A stretch of 49,731 bases of DNA from assembly GCA_012838435.1 (NCBI GenBank), contig DUPH01000357.1, positions 1-49,731 of the forward strand, written 5' to 3'. Both the position numbers and the translations under genes were made by a program. This DNA comes from Lentisphaerota bacterium (GTDB taxonomy: Bacteria; Verrucomicrobiota; Kiritimatiellia; RFP12; UBA1067). The notes below the pieces were generated by a model that did no database searches, was not told where the DNA came from, and saw nothing but the letters and a program-made list of their open reading frames with translations. Positions within the stretch are counted from its first letter, which is position 1. Each line of letters opens with the position of its first letter. Below, one piece after another: positions 21,415 through 29,079 of this stretch.

Positions 21415-21421
21415 TATAAAT
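21415..21421 (+). promoter_or_regulatory. Candidate -10 box; possibly leaderless mRNA
   Basis: TATAAAT at 21415-21421 ends 8 bp before the ATG at 21430, and no Shine-Dalgarno precedes that ATG. Transcription starting about 7 nt after the box would give a 0-3 nt leader. No good -35 is visible, so support is modest. Confidence 0.25.
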
Positions 21422-21429
21422 AGACGCGC

Positions 21430-22131
21430 ATGGCAAAACACAAGAAAAAGAGAGACAAGGCCACTCCGCCGCCTGCCACCGTTTCGTCCCCCGATACGGC
21501 GGTCGAGGTGACGGACGAAAGCGAAGTTCCGGAAGCGCAGGTAGTCGCGCCTGAGCAGCCTGCGGCTTCGTCGGCTGAAGCGGCTCCGTCGACTGAAGAG
21601 CTTGATGACGCCCCCACGCAGGCTAACGAAGAGCCGCGCGACGTGACGCCGCCGGTTGCGGCGGCGCGGCCGCGGTGGCGGCGCTGGATGCCGGACCTGA
21701 TCAAAGTGGCGCTGGCGCTGGTCGTGATCGGGATCGCGGCGGCTATCTGGTATCAGCCGCCATTGGTCAAGGCCCACTTCCCGTATGTCTCCTATGTCTT
21801 TTTCGGTCAACGCTTTGAAGATGCGGTGCTTCTCCGGCCGCTCGCGATGCCGACCCGCTACTACGTGGCGCTGCCCGAGAAGTTGGCCGATAGATACCAG
21901 TGGTTCGCCGTGGACCGGCGGCGCGAAGTGGTGGCTCTGACCGAGGCGCCGCGTCACCGCGCCCTGGGACTCCAGGCGATCCGGCGCAGCGACCCGCTCG
22001 GGCTGGACCTGGAATTCCGCAAGCTGGACGGATCGGAGTGGCAGATTGCGTTTCTGGACGACGCCATTGTTTTTTCAAATGCGCTGTTGACCGTGCGGCT
22101 GGATACGCAGCAGACGGTGCCGCAGCAGTAG
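21430..22131 (+). CDS. Single-pass membrane protein of unknown function
   Basis: Protein of 233 aa, divergent from the DUF4175-like gene. It opens with a basic tract (MAKHKKKRDK), then a Pro, Ala and Glu-rich disordered cytoplasmic region to about residue 85. One transmembrane helix follows (about 96-114, IKVALALVVIGIAAAIW), then a C-terminal domain of about 115 residues outside the membrane. I recognise no family. It is followed after 14 bp by the secreted GH51-like gene, and co-expression is likely. Confidence 0.75.
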   Translation: MAKHKKKRDKATPPPATVSSPDTAVEVTDESEVPEAQVVAPEQPAASSAEAAPSTEELDDAPTQANEEPRDVTPPVAAARPRWRRWMPDLIKVALALVVIGIAAAIWYQPPLVKAHFPYVSYVFFGQRFEDAVLLRPLAMPTRYYVALPEKLADRYQWFAVDRRREVVALTEAPRHRALGLQAIRRSDPLGLDLEFRKLDGSEWQIAFLDDAIVFSNALLTVRLDTQQTVPQQ

Positions 22132-22145
22132 GTTCAGGTGCTAAC

Positions 22146-23906
22146 ATGATTGTTGTGCCGTGCGCGGAGACACACTCAGTCCCCACACTTAGTCGAAAAC
22201 AAGTTCTTTCGTCAAACCTGCGGTTACGACGCCGTCTCGTAAAAATCACGGTGCTGCTATGCTGTGCGGGCGTCGTGGCGACCGGTAGCGCGGCAGAATG
22301 GTCGGTCCGCGTGTTGCCCGGACCGGTTGCGACAAACGTCGCGCCGTTGCGTCTGGGCTTGCAGGTCGGCTTTCTGGATGGGCGCTTTCATCCGTTACGC
22401 GCGGAGTGCCTAACCGGTCTCGACTGGGGAGCCGAGACCGGAGTGACCTTGGAGACACTTGCCGCCACGAGTCCGACCAACCGCACGATGCGCGTTACGA
22501 ATGGCGACGCTGCGCGTCTGGGTATCACGCAGATCACACGGACATTGCGGAGCGGTGTTGGGCATACGCTGCGCCTACAGGGGCGCCGGGTCGCGGGCAA
22601 AGGGCGCGTCTGGGTGACGTTTCAGCCGATGGGCGGCAATCCCGAGGACGGCGTGACCGAACGCTTTTCGCTGCGCGACGAGTGGAGGTCGCGTGAAGTG
22701 CATGTGGTGCCGCAGCATGAGACGGCCTATCGCTGTCAGCTCGCCATCGAGCCGGGTAGTGTTATTGAATTGAGCGCGCTGTCGCTGGTGCCGGATGATG
22801 CCGAAGATGGATGGGACCATGAAACACTGGAGGCATTACGCGGCATGAGTCCGAGCGTCATTGGATGGCCCGCTGCGAAAGAGTTGGGAACCTATGTGTG
22901 GTACGACGGGGTCGGTCCGCAGGCCGTGCGACGCCCCGCTGTGCCTTCCGCTGTCCCGGAAGAGGCGCATGCGTTCGGGACGGCTGAGTTTGTCACCTTC
23001 TGCCGTCTGACCGGGGCGGAGCCGACGTTGCGCGTTGAGGTGTTCGAGCCGGGCATGACGGATGAGCGTGTGCCGGATCAAGCGGCGGGTGTCCGGATGG
23101 CTACGGAATGGGTGGCCTATTGCAACGCGACGGGGAACCACCCGCTGGCCTTGCTGCGGCAGCGTCACGGCCACCCCGAGCCATTGCGCGTGATGCGCTG
23201 GGAACTGATCGCCCGCGGCGGCGCGGACGGGCCGTCGGCGGCGTCCGCGGCGGCGTACACGGCGGCCATGTGCGCCGAAGATCCGGCCATCTGCGTGACG
23301 GTCAGTGGCGACGCCACGCTGACGCCGCGCAGCGACCCGTATGTATCGGAAATCCTGCGACGGCTTGCGGCGGCACCGCCCGACGAACGGGTCTACTATG
23401 CCGAGTGGTACAATGCGTTGGGGCTGGCCTGCGCGGTGCTCGATCGCGTCGAGCAAGGACGCTGCGGTCCGCTCGCCACACCCTTGCAGCCCGAGCAGGT
23501 GCTTTACCGCGCATCCCGCGCGCGGAACATGCTGACCGATACCGGCGTGCTATTGGCGTTGATCAACCGCTACCCTGCCGACCGGCCGGTCTTGATCGAA
23601 GGTATGCCGAATACACCGGATAGCTCTTTGCGCGTGCAGGCGGCCTGGTCGACCGAGGCGGGGCAACTGATCGTTTTTGTCTACAACGCCGCACCTGAGG
23701 CGCACACCGTGCGGATTGGGCTCGCGCCGCTGAAGCGACGTTTTGTGCTGTATGTGTCCGACCAATTGGCGCCCGATCTGGCGGCACGGCGCGACACGCA
23801 GGCCATGCCGGTGACCCACACGCAAAAAGTAGGGAGCGCACTCAGCCAGACGGTCGTGTGCGAAGCCGCGCCCTGCTCTATCACGCGCGTGCTGGTAAAG
23901 GAGTAA
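22146..23906 (+). CDS. Secreted GH51-like protein lacking the usual catalytic motif
   Basis: Protein of 586 aa with a signal peptide (LLCCAGVVATGSAAEW) after a basic lead. The region from about residue 320 resembles the alpha-L-arabinofuranosidase (GH51) family, which reads roughly CN, R-x-x-x-GHPEP, then W-E-hydrophobic-G-N-E. Here CNATGNHPLALLRQRHGHPE is followed by RWELIARGG: Trp352-Glu353 are kept, but the Gly-Asn-Glu carrying the acid/base is absent. A C-terminal beta-sandwich follows, as in GH51. It may therefore be a binding or scaffold protein. The open frame extends upstream to 21900 over the preceding gene, so the ATG at 22146 is chosen. The function is inferred from family likeness only. 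Confidence 0.7.
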   Translation: MIVVPCAETHSVPTLSRKQVLSSNLRLRRRLVKITVLLCCAGVVATGSAAEWSVRVLPGPVATNVAPLRLGLQVGFLDGRFHPLRAECLTGLDWGAETGVTLETLAATSPTNRTMRVTNGDAARLGITQITRTLRSGVGHTLRLQGRRVAGKGRVWVTFQPMGGNPEDGVTERFSLRDEWRSREVHVVPQHETAYRCQLAIEPGSVIELSALSLVPDDAEDGWDHETLEALRGMSPSVIGWPAAKELGTYVWYDGVGPQAVRRPAVPSAVPEEAHAFGTAEFVTFCRLTGAEPTLRVEVFEPGMTDERVPDQAAGVRMATEWVAYCNATGNHPLALLRQRHGHPEPLRVMRWELIARGGADGPSAASAAAYTAAMCAEDPAICVTVSGDATLTPRSDPYVSEILRRLAAAPPDERVYYAEWYNALGLACAVLDRVEQGRCGPLATPLQPEQVLYRASRARNMLTDTGVLLALINRYPADRPVLIEGMPNTPDSSLRVQAAWSTEAGQLIVFVYNAAPEAHTVRIGLAPLKRRFVLYVSDQLAPDLAARRDTQAMPVTHTQKVGSALSQTVVCEAAPCSITRVLVKE

Positions 23907-23919
23907 GGAGATCGAAACG

Positions 23920-23939
23920 ATGATACGAAATCGTATCAT
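23920..23939 (+). promoter_or_regulatory. Perfect hairpin that contains the start codon
   Basis: ATGATACG (23920-23927) and CGTATCAT (23932-23939) are perfect inverted repeats separated by AAAT. The first arm begins with the start codon itself. The AAGGAG site at 23905-23910 lies just outside. Folding would hide the AUG. Confidence 0.5.
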
Positions 23940-24156
23940 TTTCATAGGCACATGGTTGGCATTTGCAATTGTCTTGTTTGTTTTCCCAGGCTTCGAAATG
24001 CGCGGGCTTGCTTGGGGAATGATTGTTGGATACTGGCCTATTTTGCTCTTGGAACACATCTGTGACGGCTCCAACTTTAATCCTTTTGTCATCCTTCTCG
24101 CAATGGTCATCCTCAGCGGAGTGACCGTCACGTTTTTTTGCTTGGTTGATGGATAA
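23920..24156 (+). CDS. Small integral membrane protein of unknown function
   Basis: Protein of 78 aa, unrecognised. Three probable transmembrane helices: residues 6-25 (IIFIGTWLAFAIVLFVFPGF), about 29-47 and about 55-75. AAGGAG precedes the ATG by 9 nt, only 13 bp after the GH51-like stop. Base composition is clearly more AT-rich than the neighbours, suggesting recent arrival. It overlaps the next gene by 8 bp. Confidence 0.65.
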   Translation: MIRNRIIFIGTWLAFAIVLFVFPGFEMRGLAWGMIVGYWPILLLEHICDGSNFNPFVILLAMVILSGVTVTFFCLVDG

Positions 24157-24469
24157 GTCAAGAATCTCGAAGAAGGGTTTACCACTCCTTTACTGTACCA
24201 TGGTGGCTTTCGCTTGTTATTTCGCCTTTTCCGGAGCCGATTATGAAGAGTGGCAAAGAATTCCTGCCATTGCCGCTGCGATGGAATCGTCCGAAGTGAA
24301 CTACGAACCGACCCGCTGGGATTTCCGGAAGTCAATCGTTATTCCCGGAGTGCTTGCGGGCGGATTGATGGGGCTGTACATTGTTTCTGGACTCGGGGCA
24401 GTGTTTGCCCTGTTCAAACTTTGGCATCAAGGTGTCCGATGCCGAAGCCACAGAGATGAAAACAATTAA
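24149..24469 (+). CDS. Small membrane protein of unknown function
   Basis: Protein of 106 aa, unrecognised. Two probable transmembrane segments: about 13-32 (PLLYCTMVAFACYFAFSG) and about 70-95, separated by a charged loop of some 35 residues. The ATG lies inside the end of the previous gene (ATGGATAA), so translation is coupled. It shares the low GC of that gene. An RHS-repeat relic lies 350 bp downstream; the pair could be immunity-type proteins left behind by a toxin locus, which is speculative. Confidence 0.6.
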   Translation: MDKSRISKKGLPLLYCTMVAFACYFAFSGADYEEWQRIPAIAAAMESSEVNYEPTRWDFRKSIVIPGVLAGGLMGLYIVSGLGAVFALFKLWHQGVRCRSHRDENN

Positions 24470-24597
24470 GGCCATTGTGGAAACCGTTTGGGCAAAGAAA
24501 TCTCAACGAAGGGAAGCCACATCGCCATCGGCGCCAAGTCCCTAAAAAACCACAACCACATACCGCATTCTCGTCCTTTCCTCACTCCAGTCGTTAT

Positions 24598-24780
24598 TTC
24601 CACATATTGAAAGGTGTGGAAGTAAAAGAATAGCAGTTGACACAGGGGGAAAACATCAAAAACCCCTTTATTTACTACTGTTTGACACACTATCGACTTC
24701 CATTTTCTTTCTGGCTGTTTTTCCACACCTTTCAAGGTGTGGAAGTGAGGTGAGGTGTTTTTGGGGGCTCTTTTTTGACA
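24598..24780. repeat. Two related hairpins followed by TTGACACA modules
   Basis: Hairpin 1: TTCCACA (24598-24604) with TGTGGAA (24615-24621). Hairpin 2: TTCCACACCTT (24721-24731) with AAGGTGTGGAA (24734-24744). Each is followed 15-30 bp later by TTGACACA (24637 and 24775), and a third TTGACACA stands at 24682. The 24470-24818 stretch has no credible gene. Confidence 0.6.
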
Positions 24781-24818
24781 CAGAGACGTAGGGGTTGGTT
24801 TTGTTTTTAATGCTCTAA

Positions 24819-24890
24819 GACAGCGACCTCACCTGTGACGGCAGTGGCCGGCACTTCTTCTGGGATGCCGAGAACCGCCTCGCCCTCGCC
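24819..24890 (+). pseudogene. RHS-repeat relic
   Basis: In frame the sequence reads DSDLTCDGSGRHFFWDAENR, followed by LAL. This is the RHS/YD repeat consensus (L-T-x-D-G ... x-W-D-A-E-N-R-L). A TAA stop immediately precedes it and the likeness fades after about 25 codons, so it is a fragment, not a gene. The rest of 24890-25060 holds nothing else recognisable before the next ribosome-binding site. Confidence 0.65.
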
Positions 24891-25060
24891 TCCAACGCTA
24901 CAACCGCGCGTACATTGTTCGCCTCACATTGTTCTTGTCCGGGCGTGCGGAATATGGCACTCTTTTCGATATGCTTTTGTTGGGGTACGCTTTTTTGCCG
25001 GTGGTGGCGTTGACCCTCTTAACGGCAACACATCGGTAACAACAGGATGGAGGCGGTAGC

Positions 25061-25753
25061 ATGAAGAGTGGCATGTTTATGGCGGCGTGTGTAGTGGCGT
25101 TGTCGGTTTTTGCAGCTCAGGCGCAGGAGGGTGCGCGCAGCACGTGGGAGACGGCGAGTCCGGAAGAACAGCGGGCGAGTGTGACCCCTCTGATGGTCAG
25201 CGTTTGCTCGCCGTCAGGGGTGGAGGTGCCGTGGTGGCGGCCGGTCTGGGATGTCGAAGGGCTGCGGCTGTGTCTGCCGTATGGGCGCTGCCAGGAGTTC
25301 ACCGGACTTGATGTGGGTTTCGTGACGCACGCGGTCAATTCGCATGGCGTGCATGTTGCGGGGCTGAATCTGGTTGACGATGATGTGCGCATGACGCTGT
25401 CGGTGGGCGTGCTGGGGAACGTGGTGGGTGGTTCCTACACGGGCTTCCAGATCGGCGGTCTGGCCAACGTGGTGAACGACGATGTCCATGCCCTGCAGAT
25501 TGGCGGTGCCGCGAACGTGGTGGGTGGCGCCTTCAAGGGGTTGCAAGTCGGCTCGGTGAATGTGGCGCCGGTCCAGATGAAGAATTCCTGGCAGATCGGC
25601 TTTTGGAACCATTGCGGCGATATGGAGCATGGCGGACAGATCGGCGTGTTCAACTATGCGCGCGAGGTGAGCAGCGGTCTCCAGATCGGCCTTATCAATA
25701 TCATTAAGCACAATGAGTACCCGTGTGTGCCGATCATGAACTACCACTTCTAA
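25061..25753 (+). CDS. LA_2272-type surface repeat protein
   Basis: Protein of 230 aa with a cleavable signal peptide (cleavage near FAAQAQE). From about residue 85 it contains eight degenerate repeats around the motif G-[FL]-Q-[IV]-G-x-x-N, for example GFQIGGLANVV, GLQVGSVNVA and GLQIGLINII. This is the pattern of the LA_2272 surface-repeat family known from Leptospira and Bacteroidetes, likely a beta-rich outer-surface protein of unknown role. A GGAGG site lies 7 nt before the ATG. It precedes NfeD and flotillin genes by about 38 bp and may share their transcript. Confidence 0.82.
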   Translation: MKSGMFMAACVVALSVFAAQAQEGARSTWETASPEEQRASVTPLMVSVCSPSGVEVPWWRPVWDVEGLRLCLPYGRCQEFTGLDVGFVTHAVNSHGVHVAGLNLVDDDVRMTLSVGVLGNVVGGSYTGFQIGGLANVVNDDVHALQIGGAANVVGGAFKGLQVGSVNVAPVQMKNSWQIGFWNHCGDMEHGGQIGVFNYAREVSSGLQIGLINIIKHNEYPCVPIMNYHF

Positions 25754-25790
25754 TGTGGGGCTGACGGCGCACAGACTGGAGGAGGCGCAC

Positions 25791-26390
25791 ATGCATGCAT
25801 GGTGGGGCGGGCTTTCCGCGTTGAACCGCGGCTTCTTCTGCGCGGCTGTCTTTTTTGGCGTTCTTTCCGTCTGGCAGTTGCTGGCCACCCTGATGGGGTT
25901 GGACAGTGACGATGTGATGGACGGCGACGTGACCGTTGATGATGTGGCCGGCGGTGACGCGGCGGAGACGATGGGCGCGTTCAAGTTGCTCAGTATCCGC
26001 TCTGTCATCGCCTTTTTCACGCTCTTTAGCTGGGGTGGCGCGCTGTATCTGGCCGACGGGCGTAGTGTGCGGGCGGCGATCGGACTGGGCGGCCTGTGGG
26101 GCGTCGCCGGCATGGCGGTGGTGGCACTGTTGTTGTATGCGCTGCCGAAACTTGCGCATACCGGCACGCTGGATATTGCGACCGCAGTTGGTACGGTCGG
26201 AAGCGTCTATATCGATATCCCCGAGGGGGGTGAGGGTGAAATCCGCACCGAGGTCGGCGGCGTGATGAGCCACGTCAAGGCACGCGCGTCGGACGGGCAG
26301 GCTATCAAGGCTGGCACTGCGGTTGTGGTCGAACGGGTGGTGTTCGGAAATCGGGTCGAGGTGCGTGCCGTTGAAGGCGCGCGCGGCTAA
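25791..26390 (+). CDS. NfeD-like membrane protein
   Basis: Protein of 199 aa. Three transmembrane helices (about 14-34, 68-88, 98-118) lead to a C-terminal OB-fold domain (about 125-199; GTVGSVYIDIP and the AGTAVVVERVVFGNRVEV end are typical). This is the YuaF-type short NfeD without the protease domain. Such proteins partner with flotillins in membrane microdomains. GGAGGA lies 8 nt before the ATG; the open frame from 25755 has only a GTG. The flotillin gene follows 20 bp downstream, which supports the assignment. Confidence 0.9.
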   Translation: MHAWWGGLSALNRGFFCAAVFFGVLSVWQLLATLMGLDSDDVMDGDVTVDDVAGGDAAETMGAFKLLSIRSVIAFFTLFSWGGALYLADGRSVRAAIGLGGLWGVAGMAVVALLLYALPKLAHTGTLDIATAVGTVGSVYIDIPEGGEGEIRTEVGGVMSHVKARASDGQAIKAGTAVVVERVVFGNRVEVRAVEGARG

Positions 26391-26410
26391 CCCGGTAAGG
26401 GAGGCGGACA

Positions 26411-27934
26411 ATGATGTCAGGCATGATGTTTAATGCGGTACTGGCGCAGGTTGCGCGTGCGGGAAGCGGGGGGGGAAACTGGTCAGGCCTTGCGCTGACA
26501 CTGATTCTGGTCGTAATTGCGCTGGGGCTGCTGATGGGTTTCGCGCGCCGTTACAAACGCTGCCCTTCCAACAAAATATTGGTGATCTACGGCAAGACCG
26601 GTAGTGGCGTGGCGCGTTGTATCCACGGCGGTGCGGCCTTTGTCTGGCCGCTGATCCAGGCGTATGAGTTTTTGAGCCTCGAGCCGTTTGTCGTGCCGAT
26701 CGATCTGAAGAGCGCCCTCTCATTCGAGAATATCCGCGTAACCGTGCCCACCACCGTGACCGCCGCCATCTCGACCGAGCGCGGCGTCATGGAGAATGCC
26801 GCGATCCGTCTGCTGGGGCTCAACGACCAGCAGATCCGGGATCAGGCGCAGGACATCATCCTCGGCCAGATGCGTGCCGTGATCGCGACCATGCGGATCG
26901 AGGAGATCAATCAAGACCGACAGGCGTTCCTTTCCAAGGTCAATGAGTCGGTCTCCGGCGAGCTTGAAAAGATCGGCCTGCATCTGGTCAACGTCAACAT
27001 CCGCGACATCGAGGATGACTCGGGCTACATCGTCGCGCTCGGCCGTCGCGCGGCAGCCGAGGCGATCAACCAGGCCAACGTCGATGTGGCGGAGCAGGAG
27101 AAGAAGGGGCAGATCGGTGTGGCGACCCGCCAACGCGACCAGCGCGTAGCTGTGGCGGCCGCCAGCGCCGAGGCTGAGATCGGTGAGGCGGAAGCCGACC
27201 GTAACCGCCGCGCGCGCTCGGCGCAGTTGAACACCGAGGCGGTCGAGGCGGAGTCTGCCGCCAACGCCCAAAAGGCCGAGTATCTCGCCAACCAGCGCGT
27301 GGCCGAAGAGCAGGCGCGCAACCGCTCGGAGTCTGCGGCGCGCGATGCCGACGGCGCGATTCGCGTGGCGCAGGAAATGGCGCAGAAAAAGGCGGAGGAG
27401 GCGCGCGCCGAGCGTGAGAAGGCGCGCCTTGAAGCTGAGGTGGTGGTGCCAGCCAACGCTGAGCGCGAGCGTGTGCTCATCGCGGCGGACGCCGCGCGCG
27501 AGCAGGCGGTACGGATCGCGCAAGGTGAAGCCGAGGCGACGCTCGCCAAAATGAAGGCCGAGGGGCAGGGTGTGAAGGCGATTCTGGATGGCAAGGCAGC
27601 CGGCTATCAGGCATTGGTCGAGGCGTGCGCCACCGCCCAGCAGGCCGCGTCGCTGTTGCTTATCGAGAAGCTTCAGGAGATTGCCGAGATTCAGGCACAG
27701 GCCATTCAGGATCTGCCGATCGAGAAGGTGGTGGTGTGGGACGGAGGCAGCGAGCAGGGCGGGCTGGCCGGTCTGGGGCGGCGCTTGATGGGCACGTTGC
27801 CGCCGATGCACGAGTTGGCGCGTCAGATCGGCCTCGAATTGCCCGACTATCTCGGCAAGACAGCGGGGTGCTCATCGACGTCGGCACCGGATGCGCAGGC
27901 AGCGAAAACGCCCTCCGAGTCCGATGTCGGCTGA
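26411..27934 (+). CDS. Flotillin (SPFH/band 7 protein, YuaG/FloT type)
   Basis: Protein of 507 aa that scaffolds membrane microdomains. One N-terminal membrane helix (about 25-45), an SPFH domain (about 45-230; FVVPIDLKSALSFENIRVTV), then a long coiled coil rich in Ala, Glu and Arg (about 230-430), with repeated QAR/EAE heptads, and a short C-terminus. The coiled coil drives oligomers. It lies between nfeD and a TerB-like gene with small gaps, so all are probably co-transcribed. The usual bacterial flotillin is about 480-510 aa, as here. Confidence 0.95.
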   Translation: MMSGMMFNAVLAQVARAGSGGGNWSGLALTLILVVIALGLLMGFARRYKRCPSNKILVIYGKTGSGVARCIHGGAAFVWPLIQAYEFLSLEPFVVPIDLKSALSFENIRVTVPTTVTAAISTERGVMENAAIRLLGLNDQQIRDQAQDIILGQMRAVIATMRIEEINQDRQAFLSKVNESVSGELEKIGLHLVNVNIRDIEDDSGYIVALGRRAAAEAINQANVDVAEQEKKGQIGVATRQRDQRVAVAAASAEAEIGEAEADRNRRARSAQLNTEAVEAESAANAQKAEYLANQRVAEEQARNRSESAARDADGAIRVAQEMAQKKAEEARAEREKARLEAEVVVPANAERERVLIAADAAREQAVRIAQGEAEATLAKMKAEGQGVKAILDGKAAGYQALVEACATAQQAASLLLIEKLQEIAEIQAQAIQDLPIEKVVVWDGGSEQGGLAGLGRRLMGTLPPMHELARQIGLELPDYLGKTAGCSSTSAPDAQAAKTPSESDVG

Positions 27935-27956
27935 CAGGGCCGTGAGGTAAGCCGCC

Positions 27957-28991
27957 ATGGAGCAACTCTGCGAGGCTGACAAAATTTCGTATCTGGCGAA
28001 TGTCTTCGCCATCTGTGGTGCCGACGGATGTGTTTCGCCGCGGGAGGTCGCTGTCATTAAAGATGTTGCCAGCCGTCTGAATGTTTCGCAGAAGGAGATC
28101 ACGGCGGCTCGCAATCTGGTGGCCAGCGGGCACTATGAGCTGGCATTGCTTTCTGACTTCCGGGTGCGCCGTGACAATATCGAAGACATGGTTATGGTGG
28201 CGCTGGCCGACGGTAATTTGCAGCCCCAAGCGGCCGCTCCGATCGAGAAATTCGCCAAGACGTTGCGCTTCGCCCAGGCCGATATGGACATGATCGCGCG
28301 TCGCGCGCAATCCCGGCTGAACCTTCTCTTCAAAACCGCGCGTGCTGCCGACAGGGCAACGCCGGTATCGCCGTCGCCTGTTGCCAATGTTGCGTCTGCG
28401 CCGCCGCCGATGCCGCAGGCGGCGACTTCCGCCGAACCTGCCGAGGTGCCTGTGGTGGCGGAAACACCTCCCGCCGCAAGACCCGCGCCGTCACCGCCCG
28501 TTGCGTTGCCTGCGGCGGTGAGCGCCTGCCTGCGGTGCCGGGATGCGGCGCAGGATCAAGCGGCGTACTGTTACGGGGAGGGCGAGACGTTGAACGTCTG
28601 GGGGTGCCGTCTGTTGTGTCAGCCGTGGTGTGTCGGTGCGCCTTGGCTGAAAGCCGGGACCTTCCGCCCCTCGGGTTGCTTTGTGTTTGACCGCGACGCA
28701 ATCCGCGCGTTGCTGGCTCAGGCCGCTGTGTCGGCCGTGCGCTGTCCGCACTTTGATCCTGACGCGGTGGAGCGGGCGCTTGCCGCGTTGCCGTCGCAAG
28801 CGTGGCCGGGCAGGCGCTGGACGCTCAGTTTGGCCAAGGTGGGGGAGCCGGGCCTGCCGCTGACGGTGCGGCATTACCGTCACGGCTGTCTGCTGCGTAC
28901 GCGGCAGAGGGTGTCCGGCGTGGCGCCGGTCGGTGAACAGTTGGCGCGGCGAATCATCCGCGACGCCCACCGGAAACGGCACTTAACCTAG
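27957..28991 (+). CDS. TerB-like domain protein with cysteine-rich C-terminus
   Basis: Protein of 344 aa. The N-terminal 125 residues look like a TerB helical bundle, a metal-binding stress domain; DGCVSPREVAVIKDVASRL fits its acidic signature. A Pro/Ala-rich linker (about 130-185) follows, then a Cys-rich region (CLRC, AAYCYGE, WGCRLLCQPWC) that may bind metal. The end is basic. GAGGTAAG provides the ribosome-binding site. TerB-like proteins are known with membrane-stress modules, and the flotillin-NfeD context points the same way, but the cysteine domain is unidentified. Confidence 0.75.
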   Translation: MEQLCEADKISYLANVFAICGADGCVSPREVAVIKDVASRLNVSQKEITAARNLVASGHYELALLSDFRVRRDNIEDMVMVALADGNLQPQAAAPIEKFAKTLRFAQADMDMIARRAQSRLNLLFKTARAADRATPVSPSPVANVASAPPPMPQAATSAEPAEVPVVAETPPAARPAPSPPVALPAAVSACLRCRDAAQDQAAYCYGEGETLNVWGCRLLCQPWCVGAPWLKAGTFRPSGCFVFDRDAIRALLAQAAVSAVRCPHFDPDAVERALAALPSQAWPGRRWTLSLAKVGEPGLPLTVRHYRHGCLLRTRQRVSGVAPVGEQLARRIIRDAHRKRHLT

Positions 28992-29016
28992 CGCTCATGC
29001 TTTGCGGCGATTCAGA

Positions 29017-29045
29017 TTGAACAAAATCCGTAAAAGTGCCATGAT
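29017..29045 (+). promoter_or_regulatory. Candidate promoter of the fab operon
   Basis: TTGAAC (29017-29022), 17-bp spacer, CATGAT (29040-29045), each 4 of 6 to consensus. It gives a leader of about 28 nt before the ATG at 29080. Confidence 0.35.
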
Positions 29046-29079
29046 AGACGCTACTCTTTTCGACTGGGAAGGATTTTGA

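Noticed and set aside
21900-22145. Extension of the GH51-like frame into the upstream gene
   Set aside because: It overlaps the supported 233-aa gene in another frame and ends before a signal peptide; the ATG at 22146 fits better.
24466-24735. 89-codon minus-strand frame in the repeat island
   Set aside because: It is a translation of the hairpin repeats (FHTFQYVE-like), with no ribosome-binding site or relatives.
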